A stretch of DNA of 64,000 nt, taken from positions 1-64,000 of the forward strand of contig JAUIBA010000001.1 in assembly GCA_030427635.1 (NCBI GenBank), in the 5' to 3' direction. The notes below the pieces were generated by a model. The model worked only from the letters and a program-made list of their open reading frames with translations, was not told the origin of the DNA and ran no database searches. The position numbers and the translations under genes were made by a program. The stretch is from Bacteroidia bacterium. GTDB lineage: Bacteria > Bacteroidota > Bacteroidia > Chitinophagales > Chitinophagaceae. Shown in pieces: positions 54,786 to 64,000 of the stretch. Each line of letters begins with the position of its first letter. Positions within the stretch are counted from its first letter, which is position 1.

Positions 54786-54818
54786 TCGTATTGTTACAGC
54801 TATTCTTAAAGTATTCCC

Positions 54819-54840
54819 AAATTCGCCTTTTGGCGTTTTT
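54819..54840 (+). terminator. Weak terminator after the M28 peptidase gene
   Basis: CGCC-TTTT-GGCG with flanking AAA/TTT and a following T run, 34 bases after the stop codon. The stem is short. Confidence 0.4.
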
Positions 54841-54875
54841 CGGATTGCTTTTGGCATTTAGCTTTAGCAGATAAT

Positions 54876-55598
54876 ATGCGTCACTGGTACCTTTCTTTTA
54901 TTGTATTGTTTTTTATACTGTCTCATGCATCTGCACAGTCAGTACAGGGAATAGTATCTGATGCTGTTACGCATAAGCCGGTATTTCCTGCCACAGTAGT
55001 TAATGTACGCACACAGCAGGCTACTTATACCGATGCCAATGGATTTTATACTATTCCTGCCGCCATGGGCGATGTTATAGCATTTACCTGTATTGGGTAT
55101 AATAGCCTGGAGCGCATAAAGCCGGTATCTGTTATTGTAGCTACGATGAATGTGCGTATGGAACATATAGAGTATCAGCTGGATGAGGTTATCCTTCGTC
55201 CCGGAGTACTCACGCCTTATCAGGTAGACTCTATAGAGCGCAGAAAAGTGTATAAGCTGCCGCTGCAGCGCACACATCCATCTGCAGTTATGAATCCGGC
55301 ATCGGCTATTGCAGAATTATTTTCTAAAAAGGCAAAACGCACATATCAGTTTCAGAAAGATTTTGCCCGGGAAGAGTTACAGAAGTTCATTGATACACGT
55401 TATTCACAGGAGCTGGTAGAAGAGCTTACAGGGCTGGAGGGCGACAGTGTTGGTTTCTTTATGTATGCATATCCCATGCCTTACGATTTTGCCCGTGCCG
55501 CTACCGATCTGGAGCTGCGCATGTGGATACGTGATAGTTATAAAACGTGGCGTAGAAAGCAAGCGCTGGATAGTGCTAAAGGCACCTCGTCAGAATAA
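54876..55598 (+). CDS. Carboxypeptidase-regulatory-like domain protein
   Basis: A 240-residue exported protein: signal peptide (YLSFIVLFFILSHASAQ), then a carboxypeptidase D regulatory-like beta-sandwich (VQGIVSDAVTHKPVFPATVVN to about residue 105, ending QLDEVILRPG), and a helical C-terminal part of about 130 residues (SKKAKRTYQFQKDFAREELQKFIDTRYS) found in many Bacteroidota envelope proteins of unknown role. The regulatory-like domain is the same kind that opens the DUF5686 protein at 39094. Confidence 0.85.
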   Translation: MRHWYLSFIVLFFILSHASAQSVQGIVSDAVTHKPVFPATVVNVRTQQATYTDANGFYTIPAAMGDVIAFTCIGYNSLERIKPVSVIVATMNVRMEHIEYQLDEVILRPGVLTPYQVDSIERRKVYKLPLQRTHPSAVMNPASAIAELFSKKAKRTYQFQKDFAREELQKFIDTRYSQELVEELTGLEGDSVGFFMYAYPMPYDFARAATDLELRMWIRDSYKTWRRKQALDSAKGTSSE

Positions 55599-55630
55599 TA
55601 ATGGCGCCCATACAAGGCGCCATTATTATT
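55594..55630. terminator. Bidirectional terminator before htpG
   Basis: A perfect 15-bp stem (55594-55608 with 55616-55630) with loop CATACAA, GC-rich at the tip and ending in ATTATTATT on both strands. It overlaps the last codons of the upstream gene and serves both convergent genes. Confidence 0.85.
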
Positions 55631-55649
55631 GTATACCAGTTATCAGGTC

Positions 55650-57545
55650 TTATATCAGACTTACACTTCTGTTTACAAACTCTGTCAGGTCAGCACCGGT
55701 TAGCATACCCTGCGATAGCATTGCCAGGTCAAAAGCCTGTTTTGCAAGACGGGACTGCTCATCGCCACTGGTATTCAGTATACGGCTTATGAGTTTATGG
55801 TTGCTGTTGATGCTTACATTGTAGCTATCAGGCAGTGAGCCGTAGAAGTTAGGTCCGCCACTCATTGCCGACATGTCTTTCATTCTGCGCATAAACTCAT
55901 CCATGGTTACGGTAACAGGCAGCTCATCAGGGCTGAGTGCTTCTACCTTCACAGTCATGTTTGGTTTATTGATAGCGCTTTCAAAAACGGTCTTTACAGT
56001 ATTGCTCTGATCTTCGGTGAGTATAGATTCCGTTTTTTCATCTTTAGCTATCAGCTTGTCTGTAACATCAGCATCCACACGCTTCATACTGGTTTTCTCC
56101 AGTTTACGCTCCAGTGTATGTACAAAGTGGTTGTCTATGGGTGAGTTCATCAGCAATACGTCGTAGCCTTTTTTATTGGCACTCTGTATAAAGGAGTCCT
56201 GCCTGGCTGGGTCTGTGGTATAGATATATACCAGTGTTCCGTCCTTGTCTTTTTGCAGGGCTTCTGTCTTTTCCTTGTATTCAGTCAGGGTATAGTGCTC
56301 TTCTTTGGTATTGGTAAGCAGTGCAAAGTCTTTGGCCCTGTCATAGAATTTCTCATCACTTATCATGCCGTACTTAACAAACAGGCCTATGTCACTCCAT
56401 TTGGTTTCATATGTGGCTCTGTCGTTTTTAAATAACTCAGCCAGTTTATCTGCAACCTTTTTGCTGATGTGGCTGTTTATCTTTTTTACATTACCGTCTG
56501 CCTGCAGGAAGCTGCGCGATACATTCAGCGGAATGTCTGGTGAGTCTATAACACCATGCAGCAGCATCAGATATTCAGGTACTATATCCTTTACCTCGTC
56601 TGTGATAAATACCTGACGGGAGAATAGTTTTATTTTATTGCGCTGAAAGTCAATGTCATTCTTCACCTTAGGGAAGTAAAGGACGCCGGTAAGTGTAAAC
56701 GGATAATCTACATTCAGATGTATCCAGAACAGAGGCTCCTCACTCATTGGGTACAAATCCCTGTAAAACTTCAGGTAATCCTCGTCTTTCAGGTCCGATG
56801 GTGACTTTGTCCATATAGGGGTAGTATCATTAATGATATTGTCTACCTCACGCTCTACCGGCTTGCTGTCTTTCTGTTCTTCTTCACCTTCGGCAGTTGT
56901 TTCAGGATAGTCATATTCCTTTTTGGTGCCAAATTTTATGGGCACAGGGAGGAATCTGCAGTATTTGTCCAGTATGCCCTGCAGTTTATGCTGGTCCAGA
57001 AACTCTTCTGAATCTCCATTTACGTGAAGTATTATAGATGTACCTCGTTCAGTTCTGTCACCTTCTGATATTTCAAACTCAGTACTGCCATCACATATCC
57101 ATCTGGCAGGTTGTGCACCTTCCTGATAGCTGAGCGACTGAATTTCTACTTTATCCGACACCATAAATGCAGAGTAGAAACCCAGGCCAAACTTACCAAT
57201 GAGCTCATTGGCGTCTTTTGCGTCTTTGAATTTCTCTACAAACTCTTCTGCTCCGGAAAATGCAATCTGGTTGATGTATTTTTTTATTTCTTCACCAGTC
57301 ATACCAATACCGTTATCCGATATGGTTATCGTTTTTGCATCTGCATCAAAAGCTACTGCTACAAGCGGTTCGCCTATAGCGCCCTGATACTGCCCCAGTG
57401 ATGACAGACGCTTCAGCTTCTGCACTGCATCCACTGCATTCGATACCAGCTCACGCAGAAATATTTCGTTGTCAGAATAAAGAAATTTTTTAATGATGGG
57501 GAATATGTTCTCCGTATGTATGGAGATGTTACCTTTTTCCTGCAT
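55650..57545 (-). CDS. htpG: Molecular chaperone HtpG (Hsp90)
   Basis: HtpG is the bacterial Hsp90, an ATP-driven dimeric chaperone in the cytosol. The 631-residue protein has the ATPase domain (FLRELVSNAVDAVQKL, ITISDNGIGMT, LIGKFGLGFYSAFMVSD), the middle domain (PLFWIHLNVDYPFTLTGVLYFP, GVIDSPDIPLNVSRSFLQ) and the dimerisation domain. An in-frame ATG at 57611 adds 22 basic residues; the ATG at 57545 gives MQEKGNISIHTENIF, the normal N terminus. Monocistronic. Confidence 0.97.
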   Translation of the reverse strand: MQEKGNISIHTENIFPIIKKFLYSDNEIFLRELVSNAVDAVQKLKRLSSLGQYQGAIGEPLVAVAFDADAKTITISDNGIGMTGEEIKKYINQIAFSGAEEFVEKFKDAKDANELIGKFGLGFYSAFMVSDKVEIQSLSYQEGAQPARWICDGSTEFEISEGDRTERGTSIILHVNGDSEEFLDQHKLQGILDKYCRFLPVPIKFGTKKEYDYPETTAEGEEEQKDSKPVEREVDNIINDTTPIWTKSPSDLKDEDYLKFYRDLYPMSEEPLFWIHLNVDYPFTLTGVLYFPKVKNDIDFQRNKIKLFSRQVFITDEVKDIVPEYLMLLHGVIDSPDIPLNVSRSFLQADGNVKKINSHISKKVADKLAELFKNDRATYETKWSDIGLFVKYGMISDEKFYDRAKDFALLTNTKEEHYTLTEYKEKTEALQKDKDGTLVYIYTTDPARQDSFIQSANKKGYDVLLMNSPIDNHFVHTLERKLEKTSMKRVDADVTDKLIAKDEKTESILTEDQSNTVKTVFESAINKPNMTVKVEALSPDELPVTVTMDEFMRRMKDMSAMSGGPNFYGSLPDSYNVSINSNHKLISRILNTSGDEQSRLAKQAFDLAMLSQGMLTGADLTEFVNRSVSLI

Positions 57546-57673
57546 AATATGATGATTTTTCTTTTTGTAGTAGTCACTCAATTTGCGTTCCAGTTTGGTT
57601 TTCGGTGACATAATGTCAGTGAAAAGACATTAACGGGGTACACTGTTTATAGCCGTATTTTGTATATTTTATC

Positions 57674-57705
57674 TATTTTTGTAACATGGGAAATTTGTAC
57701 CATGT
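57674..57705 (+). promoter_or_regulatory. Promoter -7 box and palindrome ahead of the second giant gene
   Basis: TATTTTTG (57674-57681) is an exact TAnnTTTG. Directly after it ACATGG (57684-57689) and CCATGT (57700-57705) form an inverted repeat across the likely start point near 57688, which could be an operator or a hairpin in the leader. The leader would be about 70 bases. Confidence 0.45.
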
Positions 57706-57758
57706 CCGGATAGTTATTCTTTCCCGGCTGGTAAAGGTTTGGCATTAAGCAGGAGTGA

Positions 57759-60700
57759 ATGAAGGAAACTGTGTTACGCTTTTTGTACAGTCTTGCCGGC
57801 AGGGTGGCTGACAATAGATTTTGGGGACTAATGACGCTGTTGTTGTGTAGTGTATACACAGCAGAGGCTGTTGTTTCGGTAATGCCTGCATCCGGCGGTA
57901 CGGGCATATGTTCCAATAAAGCTGTTACCGGTACCGCACCGGCATTTACGGCACTGGGTCCTATTGTTATTACAGAGGGGCTTAACAGTGATTTCAGTGT
58001 AGGTACCAATACGCTGGTACTATATCCGCCGGCGGGGTGGCAGTTCAGTACCACACTCCCCACACTTACTTATATTACCGGGTCTAATATTACGGGAGTA
58101 TCAGGCGCTGTCACATCATCGGCACTTACTGTCAATGTTACAGTGTCTGCTATTACCGGTGCCGATCAGTTCACTATCAATGGACTGCAGGTACAGCCAC
58201 TTACTACAGGTGCGGCAAGTGGTGTTATACGTGCATCTTCTGTATCCGGTATTGCCGGTATCGTTACCGGAGTTGCCGGTACTGCTTTTGCCACATTGTC
58301 TGTCAGCGCTCCTGCTACTGCCTCTGTTTCCATAGCAGCCAGCCCTTCGGGAGCATTCTGCCCGGGTACTAATGTTGTATTTACACCCACAGCTACAAAT
58401 GGAGGTACTCCTACGTTTACATGGGCGCTCAATGGTGTAGATGTTTCTATCGGTGCCACTTATTCCAATAATAGCCTCACTTCCGGCAATACGGTCTCAT
58501 GCCGCATGAATAGCAGTATTGGCTGTCTCACGGCTAATCCTGTTTTTTCAAACACAATCACAGCATCTGTGCTTCCTGCACCTGGTGCCATAACAGGCAG
58601 CAGTGCCGTATGCCCGGGCAATACAATTGCACTGGGCAATAGTACCGGTGGCGGCATATGGATTAGTTCCAACCCTGCAAAAGGTGCCATCAGCAGCAGT
58701 GGGGTAGTGACAGGCATTGCAGCAGGTACTACAACCGTATCTTATATTGTAGGCGGCTGTGCTGCTACAAAGACAATATTTGTAAATGACCATCCCTTCC
58801 CTCCGGCAGTATCACCGGTCAGTGCTACTATTTGTGATGGTACCACGCTGACTGTATCTGTTTCTGGAACGCCTGCATCACCCAACATACTTTCGCAGAA
58901 CTTCAACTCTGGCCTGGGAGCATGGGTTGTTGATACCGCAGGCAGTATCAATATTTTGCCTGGTGCCGAGTGGAAGGCCTGTGCCGACAGCTACCTGAAT
59001 GAGCAGGGCTGGTACCGCAGTCCCGACCATAGTACATTTATTATGGCAAATGCCGACACCTCAGGCTCATTGTCTACACTGGTAACAAAACTTACGTCAC
59101 CATCCTTTTCCCTTGCCGATTACAGCTCTGCTATGCTAAGTTTTCAGCATGCATATGATTACTGGCCATCCGGAGATGTATATGTAAATCTTGAGATTTC
59201 TACCGACGGCGGAGCTACCTGGAATACAATTAATAACTACAGGGGGGGCAATATTGGCACAAAGATGGGGTTCGTTAGTCAGTCGGTATCGCTCAATGCC
59301 TACCTGGGCAACCCCAATGTAAAGATTCGCTTTTACTATCATTCTGCATTTGGCTATTATTGGGCGCTGGATAATATTGTCATTACCGGTACACCGGGAT
59401 ACGTAGTTCCGGTATGGTCGCCGGTTACCTGGCTCTATATGGATGCCTCTCATACCATACCATATGTGGCAGGCACACAAGCCAGTACTGTATATGTGCA
59501 TCCCTCATCAGTGTCAGTGCCTACGCCAGTTACCTATACGGTCACAGCAGCCAGTGGTACCTGTGCCGGTGTGGCACATAGCACCGTTACTGTCAACCCA
59601 TTACCCGGGGCTATGTCAGGAACGCTCAATCTATGTGTTGGCACTACTACCACACTCAGCAACACCGCTGCAGGCGGCACGTGGTTAAGCGGTAATACCG
59701 CTATTGCTACGGTAGATGCCTCTGGTGTTGTAAGTGGTGTTGCGGCAGGCACCGCCAATATATCATATGTGCTGGGCTCATCCTGTTCATCTGTAGTTAC
59801 GGTAACGGTCAATATTACACCAGCACCTATCGATGGCAACCGTAATGTATGTCTGGGATATACTTCTGCCCTGTCCGATGTTACTACAGGCGGTGTATGG
59901 TCCAGTGATAACAGTGCTGTAGCGCCGGTCAATATTACTACCGGTGAGGTTTCCGGTCTCTCATTGGGCACTGCCAATATTACCTATTCTCTGGGCGCGG
60001 GCTGCTCTGCCACGGCTACCGTCACGGTACAGCCACTGCCTGCACCTGTTACCGGGTCTTCAGTGGTGTGCGCCACTCAGTCCATTACATTGAGTAACAT
60101 TTCCGGTGGTGGTACCTGGGTAAGCGGTAATGCAGCTATAGCTACAGTGAGTCCTTCCACGGGAGTTGTAGCAGGTGTAGCCGCAGGTACTACCGGAGTT
60201 TCATATGTATTTACAACTACAGGCTGTTTTTCATTCCACCTTGTTACCGTAAACGCACTGGCACCCATAGATGGCCCCGGCAATGTATGTGTAGGGCATG
60301 ATGTTACATTACTCAACAGTGTAGCCGGGGGAACATGGTCCAGCGCCAATCCGGGTATAGCTACTATCAATGCATCTTCAGGGTTGCTCTCTGGCATAGC
60401 GCCTGGTGTTACGGCTATTGCATACGTTTTGCCCAGCGGCTGCACCGCCAATAGCAATATGACAGTAAATCCGGTACCTACTGACATAGCCGGCCCCACA
60501 TCTGTCTGCGCTGGTAGTACCATCACTCTTTCCAATACCGTTCCCGGCGGCACATGGACCAGCAGTAATGCTAATGCTTCAGTAAGTTCCGGTGGTGTTG
60601 TATCGGGCCTGCTGGCAGGTAGTGCTACCATTACCTACACCGTTGCCGAGGGCTGTTATAAAACGCATAATATTACCATCCAGCCACTACCGGCAACCAT

Positions 60701-63700
60701 TACGGGTGGTGCTGCCGTATGTGTATCCGGTGCTACATCCCTGTCCTGCGTTTCTGCAGGTGGGGTATGGAGCAGTAGCAATACATCCATAGCCACAGTG
60801 GCAGGTGGTGCAGTAAGTGGCATAGCCGCAGGCACTGCCATCATTAGCTATACAGTACTCAGCACTGGGTGTAGCTCCGTAAGGGAAGTCACGGTCAACC
60901 CGTTGCCATCTGCCATTCTTGGTACTTTAAGTCTGTGTCATGGTGCTACATCAGTGCTTACCTGCGCGGCTCCTGGCGGCTCCTGGCTTAGCAGTAATAG
61001 TGCTGTAGCTACTATCGGTAGCACATCTGGCATCGTTAACGGTGTAGCGGTAGGTACTGCGTTTGTCACTTACACCCTTCCTACAGGATGCCGTACCACA
61101 TCTGTAGTTACGGTGAATACATTACCCGGTACGCTATCGGGGCCATCTATCGCATGTACGGGTGCTTCTGTTACATTGTCATCAGGAGTGGCAGGCGGTA
61201 CTTGGTCCAGCAGCAACGCTACGGTAGCTACGGTAGCTGCTGGTGTTGTTTCCGGCCATACAGTTGGCCTTGTAAACATTACTTATACATTATCTACAGG
61301 CTGCTTATCAGTAAAGACAATGACGGTGTATCCGTCTCCCGCATCTGTTACCGGTGTTACAGATGTTTGCGATGGGCTTTCCACCACTTTGTCCAGTCTC
61401 ACATCGGGTGGGGGATGGACATCGGGCAATACATCCATAGCTACAGTTACACCCTCTTCCGGTATCGTAACCGGCATTACACCCGGCACTACTATTATTA
61501 CCTACATGGTAGCTTCAGGCTGTACGTCTCTTGCTACTGTAAACGTAATGCCACTGCCTGCACCGGTAACGGGTGATTTCAGCATCTGTCCCGGCACCTC
61601 ATCCACACTTGCCAGCGCATCTTCCGGTGGTACATGGAGTAGTAGTTTGTCTCTGGTAGCTACGGTTGGTAGCTCGTCTGGTATTGTTACCGGAGCGCTC
61701 ACAGGTACTGCCACTATAAGCTATACGCTCCCTACAGGATGCTATAGCACTGCCACCATTCTGGTCAATCCGCCACCTTCATCTGTTATAGGTGCATCGT
61801 CAGTTTGTGTTGGCTCAGTAACCACATTTACCAGTGCCACATCAGGTGGTACGTGGGTTAGCGTCAATCCGTCAGTAGCTACCGTAGGCAGTACCACAGG
61901 ACAGGCTACCGGCATCTCAGACGGTACAGTTACTATCAGTTATGTACTTCCCACAGGTTGTGCCTCATCTAAAAACATTACTGTTAATCCATTGCCATCG
62001 CCGGTATCAGGTCCGGCTAATATTTGCCAGAGCAGTGCGTATACATACACAGCTACACCTGCCGGTGGCACATGGAACAGTAGCACCCCGGGCATAGCAT
62101 ATATAGGCACCGGTACCGGAATACTTACGGGTGCTTCTGCAGGTGCTGTAGCAGTTTCATATACTTTAGGCACAGGTTGCCGTACTACTATGCTGGTTTC
62201 TGTTACAGCGCTGCCTGCGGCACTTACAGGCTCATCTGCTGTATGTGTCGGTGGTAGTATTTTACACACCAGTACCACAGGTGGTGGCACGTGGTCATCT
62301 GAGAATCCGGGTATTGCATCCGTTTCAGCATCGGGTGTGGTTTCCGGTCTTACGGCTGGCACCTCTGTTATCACATATACAATCCCTCCCGGCTGCTATA
62401 CGGTTAAGGCAGTAACGGTCAACCCATTACCATCGCCGCTTACCGGCAATACCAGCTTATGCATTGGTACCCCATCTCCATTATCCAGTGCCCCATCGGG
62501 CGGCGGCTGGATCAGCAGTAATGCTACAATAGCATCAGTTACATCCGCAGGTGTGGTTACCGGACATGTGCAGAATACGGCACGTATCAGTTATATATTA
62601 CCTACGGGCTGCATTGCCAGTACTACTGTTACGGTCAATCTTACACCTTCGGCTATCGTTGGCGCGGGCAACCTTTGTGTGGGTGTGCCCGCTACATTTT
62701 CTAACACGGTGACAGGCGGTACATGGTCGTCTTCCCAGCCATCGGTTGCTTCCGTCTCTCTTTCTGGTGGGGTAGTATCTCCGGTCTCTGCCGGTACTGC
62801 TCATATCACATACACATTATCTACCGGTTGCTATGTTACAAAGCTGGTTACCGTATATCCTTTACCGGCAGCAGTGTCGGGTGTTCCTGCATTATGTGCA
62901 GGCTCCACCGCTACATTTACCGATGCCACTACCGGTGGCACCTGGAGCAGTAGTAATGGCGCTGTAGCATCTGCCGGTAGTACTACCGGCATTGTTGCTG
63001 GTTTGTCGGCGGGCACTGCATATATTTCATATACTTTGCCTTCAGGCTGTGCTACTACATATCTGGTTACTGTGCATCCGCTACCTTCTGGTATCACAGG
63101 CTCAGGTACGGTATGTCTTGGTAGTACATCTGTGCTGTCATCTGCATCCCCGGGTGGTACATGGTCATCTTCTGTACCGGCAGTTGCCTCAGTAGGGCCG
63201 GGAGGTTTGGTTTCAGGCATATCACTGGGTACTACCAGAATTACTTATACACTAGCCGCAGGCTGTTATGTTACCCGTTTGGTTACTGTAAGTCCTTTGC
63301 CTGCTGCCATTACAGGACCATTGACCAGCTGCCCCGGAGTAGGTTTTACATTATCCTGTGCTACAGCGGGTGGTGCGTGGAGCAGTGGGGCGCCCGGTAT
63401 CATTACTATTAATGCCACTACGGGTGCCGTTACCTCTATTGCCGCAGGTACCGCACTGGTCACATATACTATGCCTACCGGCTGTAGTGTATCTGAGACA
63501 GTTACTATTAATGCTGTACCTGATATTGCCGGGCCTTCCGGCATATGTGCCGGAGCCGCTACATCATTTACACACGCCACCCCGGGAGGCACATGGAGCA
63601 GTAGCAGTTCTTTGATAGCTGGCATCAATCCGTCTTCAGGTATTGCTGTGGGTTTTGCTGCCGGTACAGCTACTATTTCTTACACAATGCCGGGAGGGTG

Positions 63701-64000
63701 CATCGCATCAAAAACAATAACAGTTGCACCTGCCCCATCAGCCATTACCGGTACTGCATCTGTATGCCCCGGAGCATCCGTAACACTTCTTTCGGCTACC
63801 CCTGGGGGTAGTTGGAGTTCAGGAAACGTATCTGTTGTTACAATAGGCGCATCGTCAGGCATCATGACCGGAGTAGCTCCGGGCATTGCTTCCGTATATT
63901 ATACACTTCCGTCAGGTTGCGCAGTGTCGCGCACTATTACGGTGAATGCTATCCCTGCTACTATTAGTGGTAGTACATCTCTGTGTGCAGGAACTACAAC
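57759..64000 (+). CDS. Second giant Ig-repeat protein, partial (runs off the window)
   Basis: One open frame runs from ATG 57759 (AGGAG at 57751-57755) to the last base, at least 2080 residues. After an N-terminal hydrophobic segment (FWGLMTLLLCSVYTAEAVV) come a domain of about 100 residues, a PKD/Ig-like domain (SPSGAFCPGTNVVFTPTA), one 72-residue repeat, a jelly-roll/MAM-like domain (LSQNFNSGLGAW to YWALDNIVI, about 58880-59400), then from about 59590 twenty further complete repeats and part of another, of the form PLP..ITG...VC.G....L.....GGTWSS....ATV....G.V.G...GT..ITY.LPTGC. Domain kinds and repeat type match the giant protein at 16441, so the two are paralogues. The C terminus, probably a T9SS signal, lies outside. 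Confidence 0.92.
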   Translation, partial: MKETVLRFLYSLAGRVADNRFWGLMTLLLCSVYTAEAVVSVMPASGGTGICSNKAVTGTAPAFTALGPIVITEGLNSDFSVGTNTLVLYPPAGWQFSTTLPTLTYITGSNITGVSGAVTSSALTVNVTVSAITGADQFTINGLQVQPLTTGAASGVIRASSVSGIAGIVTGVAGTAFATLSVSAPATASVSIAASPSGAFCPGTNVVFTPTATNGGTPTFTWALNGVDVSIGATYSNNSLTSGNTVSCRMNSSIGCLTANPVFSNTITASVLPAPGAITGSSAVCPGNTIALGNSTGGGIWISSNPAKGAISSSGVVTGIAAGTTTVSYIVGGCAATKTIFVNDHPFPPAVSPVSATICDGTTLTVSVSGTPASPNILSQNFNSGLGAWVVDTAGSINILPGAEWKACADSYLNEQGWYRSPDHSTFIMANADTSGSLSTLVTKLTSPSFSLADYSSAMLSFQHAYDYWPSGDVYVNLEISTDGGATWNTINNYRGGNIGTKMGFVSQSVSLNAYLGNPNVKIRFYYHSAFGYYWALDNIVITGTPGYVVPVWSPVTWLYMDASHTIPYVAGTQASTVYVHPSSVSVPTPVTYTVTAASGTCAGVAHSTVTVNPLPGAMSGTLNLCVGTTTTLSNTAAGGTWLSGNTAIATVDASGVVSGVAAGTANISYVLGSSCSSVVTVTVNITPAPIDGNRNVCLGYTSALSDVTTGGVWSSDNSAVAPVNITTGEVSGLSLGTANITYSLGAGCSATATVTVQPLPAPVTGSSVVCATQSITLSNISGGGTWVSGNAAIATVSPSTGVVAGVAAGTTGVSYVFTTTGCFSFHLVTVNALAPIDGPGNVCVGHDVTLLNSVAGGTWSSANPGIATINASSGLLSGIAPGVTAIAYVLPSGCTANSNMTVNPVPTDIAGPTSVCAGSTITLSNTVPGGTWTSSNANASVSSGGVVSGLLAGSATITYTVAEGCYKTHNITIQPLPATITGGAAVCVSGATSLSCVSAGGVWSSSNTSIATVAGGAVSGIAAGTAIISYTVLSTGCSSVREVTVNPLPSAILGTLSLCHGATSVLTCAAPGGSWLSSNSAVATIGSTSGIVNGVAVGTAFVTYTLPTGCRTTSVVTVNTLPGTLSGPSIACTGASVTLSSGVAGGTWSSSNATVATVAAGVVSGHTVGLVNITYTLSTGCLSVKTMTVYPSPASVTGVTDVCDGLSTTLSSLTSGGGWTSGNTSIATVTPSSGIVTGITPGTTIITYMVASGCTSLATVNVMPLPAPVTGDFSICPGTSSTLASASSGGTWSSSLSLVATVGSSSGIVTGALTGTATISYTLPTGCYSTATILVNPPPSSVIGASSVCVGSVTTFTSATSGGTWVSVNPSVATVGSTTGQATGISDGTVTISYVLPTGCASSKNITVNPLPSPVSGPANICQSSAYTYTATPAGGTWNSSTPGIAYIGTGTGILTGASAGAVAVSYTLGTGCRTTMLVSVTALPAALTGSSAVCVGGSILHTSTTGGGTWSSENPGIASVSASGVVSGLTAGTSVITYTIPPGCYTVKAVTVNPLPSPLTGNTSLCIGTPSPLSSAPSGGGWISSNATIASVTSAGVVTGHVQNTARISYILPTGCIASTTVTVNLTPSAIVGAGNLCVGVPATFSNTVTGGTWSSSQPSVASVSLSGGVVSPVSAGTAHITYTLSTGCYVTKLVTVYPLPAAVSGVPALCAGSTATFTDATTGGTWSSSNGAVASAGSTTGIVAGLSAGTAYISYTLPSGCATTYLVTVHPLPSGITGSGTVCLGSTSVLSSASPGGTWSSSVPAVASVGPGGLVSGISLGTTRITYTLAAGCYVTRLVTVSPLPAAITGPLTSCPGVGFTLSCATAGGAWSSGAPGIITINATTGAVTSIAAGTALVTYTMPTGCSVSETVTINAVPDIAGPSGICAGAATSFTHATPGGTWSSSSSLIAGINPSSGIAVGFAAGTATISYTMPGGCIASKTITVAPAPSAITGTASVCPGASVTLLSATPGGSWSSGNVSVVTIGASSGIMTGVAPGIASVYYTLPSGCAVSRTITVNAIPATISGSTSLCAGTT
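59590..64000 (+). repeat. Array of at least 20 Ig-like repeats of about 218 bp
   Basis: Units average 72-73 codons and continue past the window edge. Each normally has one Cys in the VC.G segment and one in the PTGC segment. DNA identity between neighbours is moderate, without exact long duplicates that I could see. Confidence 0.85.

Noticed and set aside
57647-63886. Many minus- and plus-strand frames across the right end
   Set aside because: One plus-strand frame from 57759 stays open to 64000 with signal segment and repeat domains; the others are its shadows.

Overview
The window reads as one contiguous chromosomal segment of a Bacteroidota bacterium, most likely of the Chitinophagia (Chitinophagaceae-like). 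The support is: several secreted proteins ending in type IX secretion system (T9SS) type A sorting domains; Bacteroidota-typical families (DUF4105, DUF5686 with a carboxypeptidase-regulatory-like domain, DUF6132, DUF2520, a DksA-like protein next to ileS); and -7 promoter boxes of the TAnnTTTG type. No tRNA, rRNA, CRISPR array, transposase or phage gene was seen. Calls rest on reading the sequence and on remembered family features; no database search was run.

Layout. 198-842: a SAM methyltransferase. 845-6772 (minus): a lipopolysaccharide sugar cluster, kdnA-kdnB then kdsA, an aldolase-CBS chimera, a KdsC-like HAD phosphatase and kdsB. It reads as a pathway to 8-amino-Kdo (Kdo8N), with an unusual transaldolase/CBS protein where the arabinose-5-phosphate isomerase KdsD would be expected. 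6942-8084: a small membrane protein and a small heat-shock protein. 8759-14750: ffh, converging on ileS and a DksA-like protein with a histone-H1-like tail. 14933-23832: a DUF4105 protein and a giant (about 2460 aa) secreted protein of about twenty 72-residue Ig-like repeats. 24157-27142: DEAD-box helicase, receiver protein, truB. 27227-31823: a Crp/Fnr regulator followed by a rhodanese/thioredoxin/CoA-disulfide-reductase-like sulfur cluster with two matched operator-promoter units. 31825-34860 (minus): plsC, DUF2520, cvfB-like, sugar transferase. 34970-37297: secreted metalloprotease. 37529-41664: receiver, Hpt protein, deoxynucleoside kinase, DUF5686 outer-membrane protein. 41743-44082: topA. 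44254-49884: subtilisin-like T9SS cargo. 49881-52826 (minus): histidine kinase, receiver, receiver-PAS. 53049-55598: M28 peptidase and a carboxypeptidase-regulatory-like protein. 55650-57545: htpG. 57759 to the window end: a second giant Ig-repeat protein, paralogous in design to the first, open at the edge.

Together these serve envelope building (Kdo8N, acyltransferase, sugar transferase), a large T9SS-exported set (three peptidase types and at least one giant adhesin-like protein, probably two), sulfane-sulfur/thiol handling under a cysteine-bearing Crp-type regulator, and core housekeeping. The most novel points are the aldolase-CBS chimera in the Kdo8N cluster, the twin operator-promoter units of the sulfur cluster, and the H1-tailed DksA-like protein.
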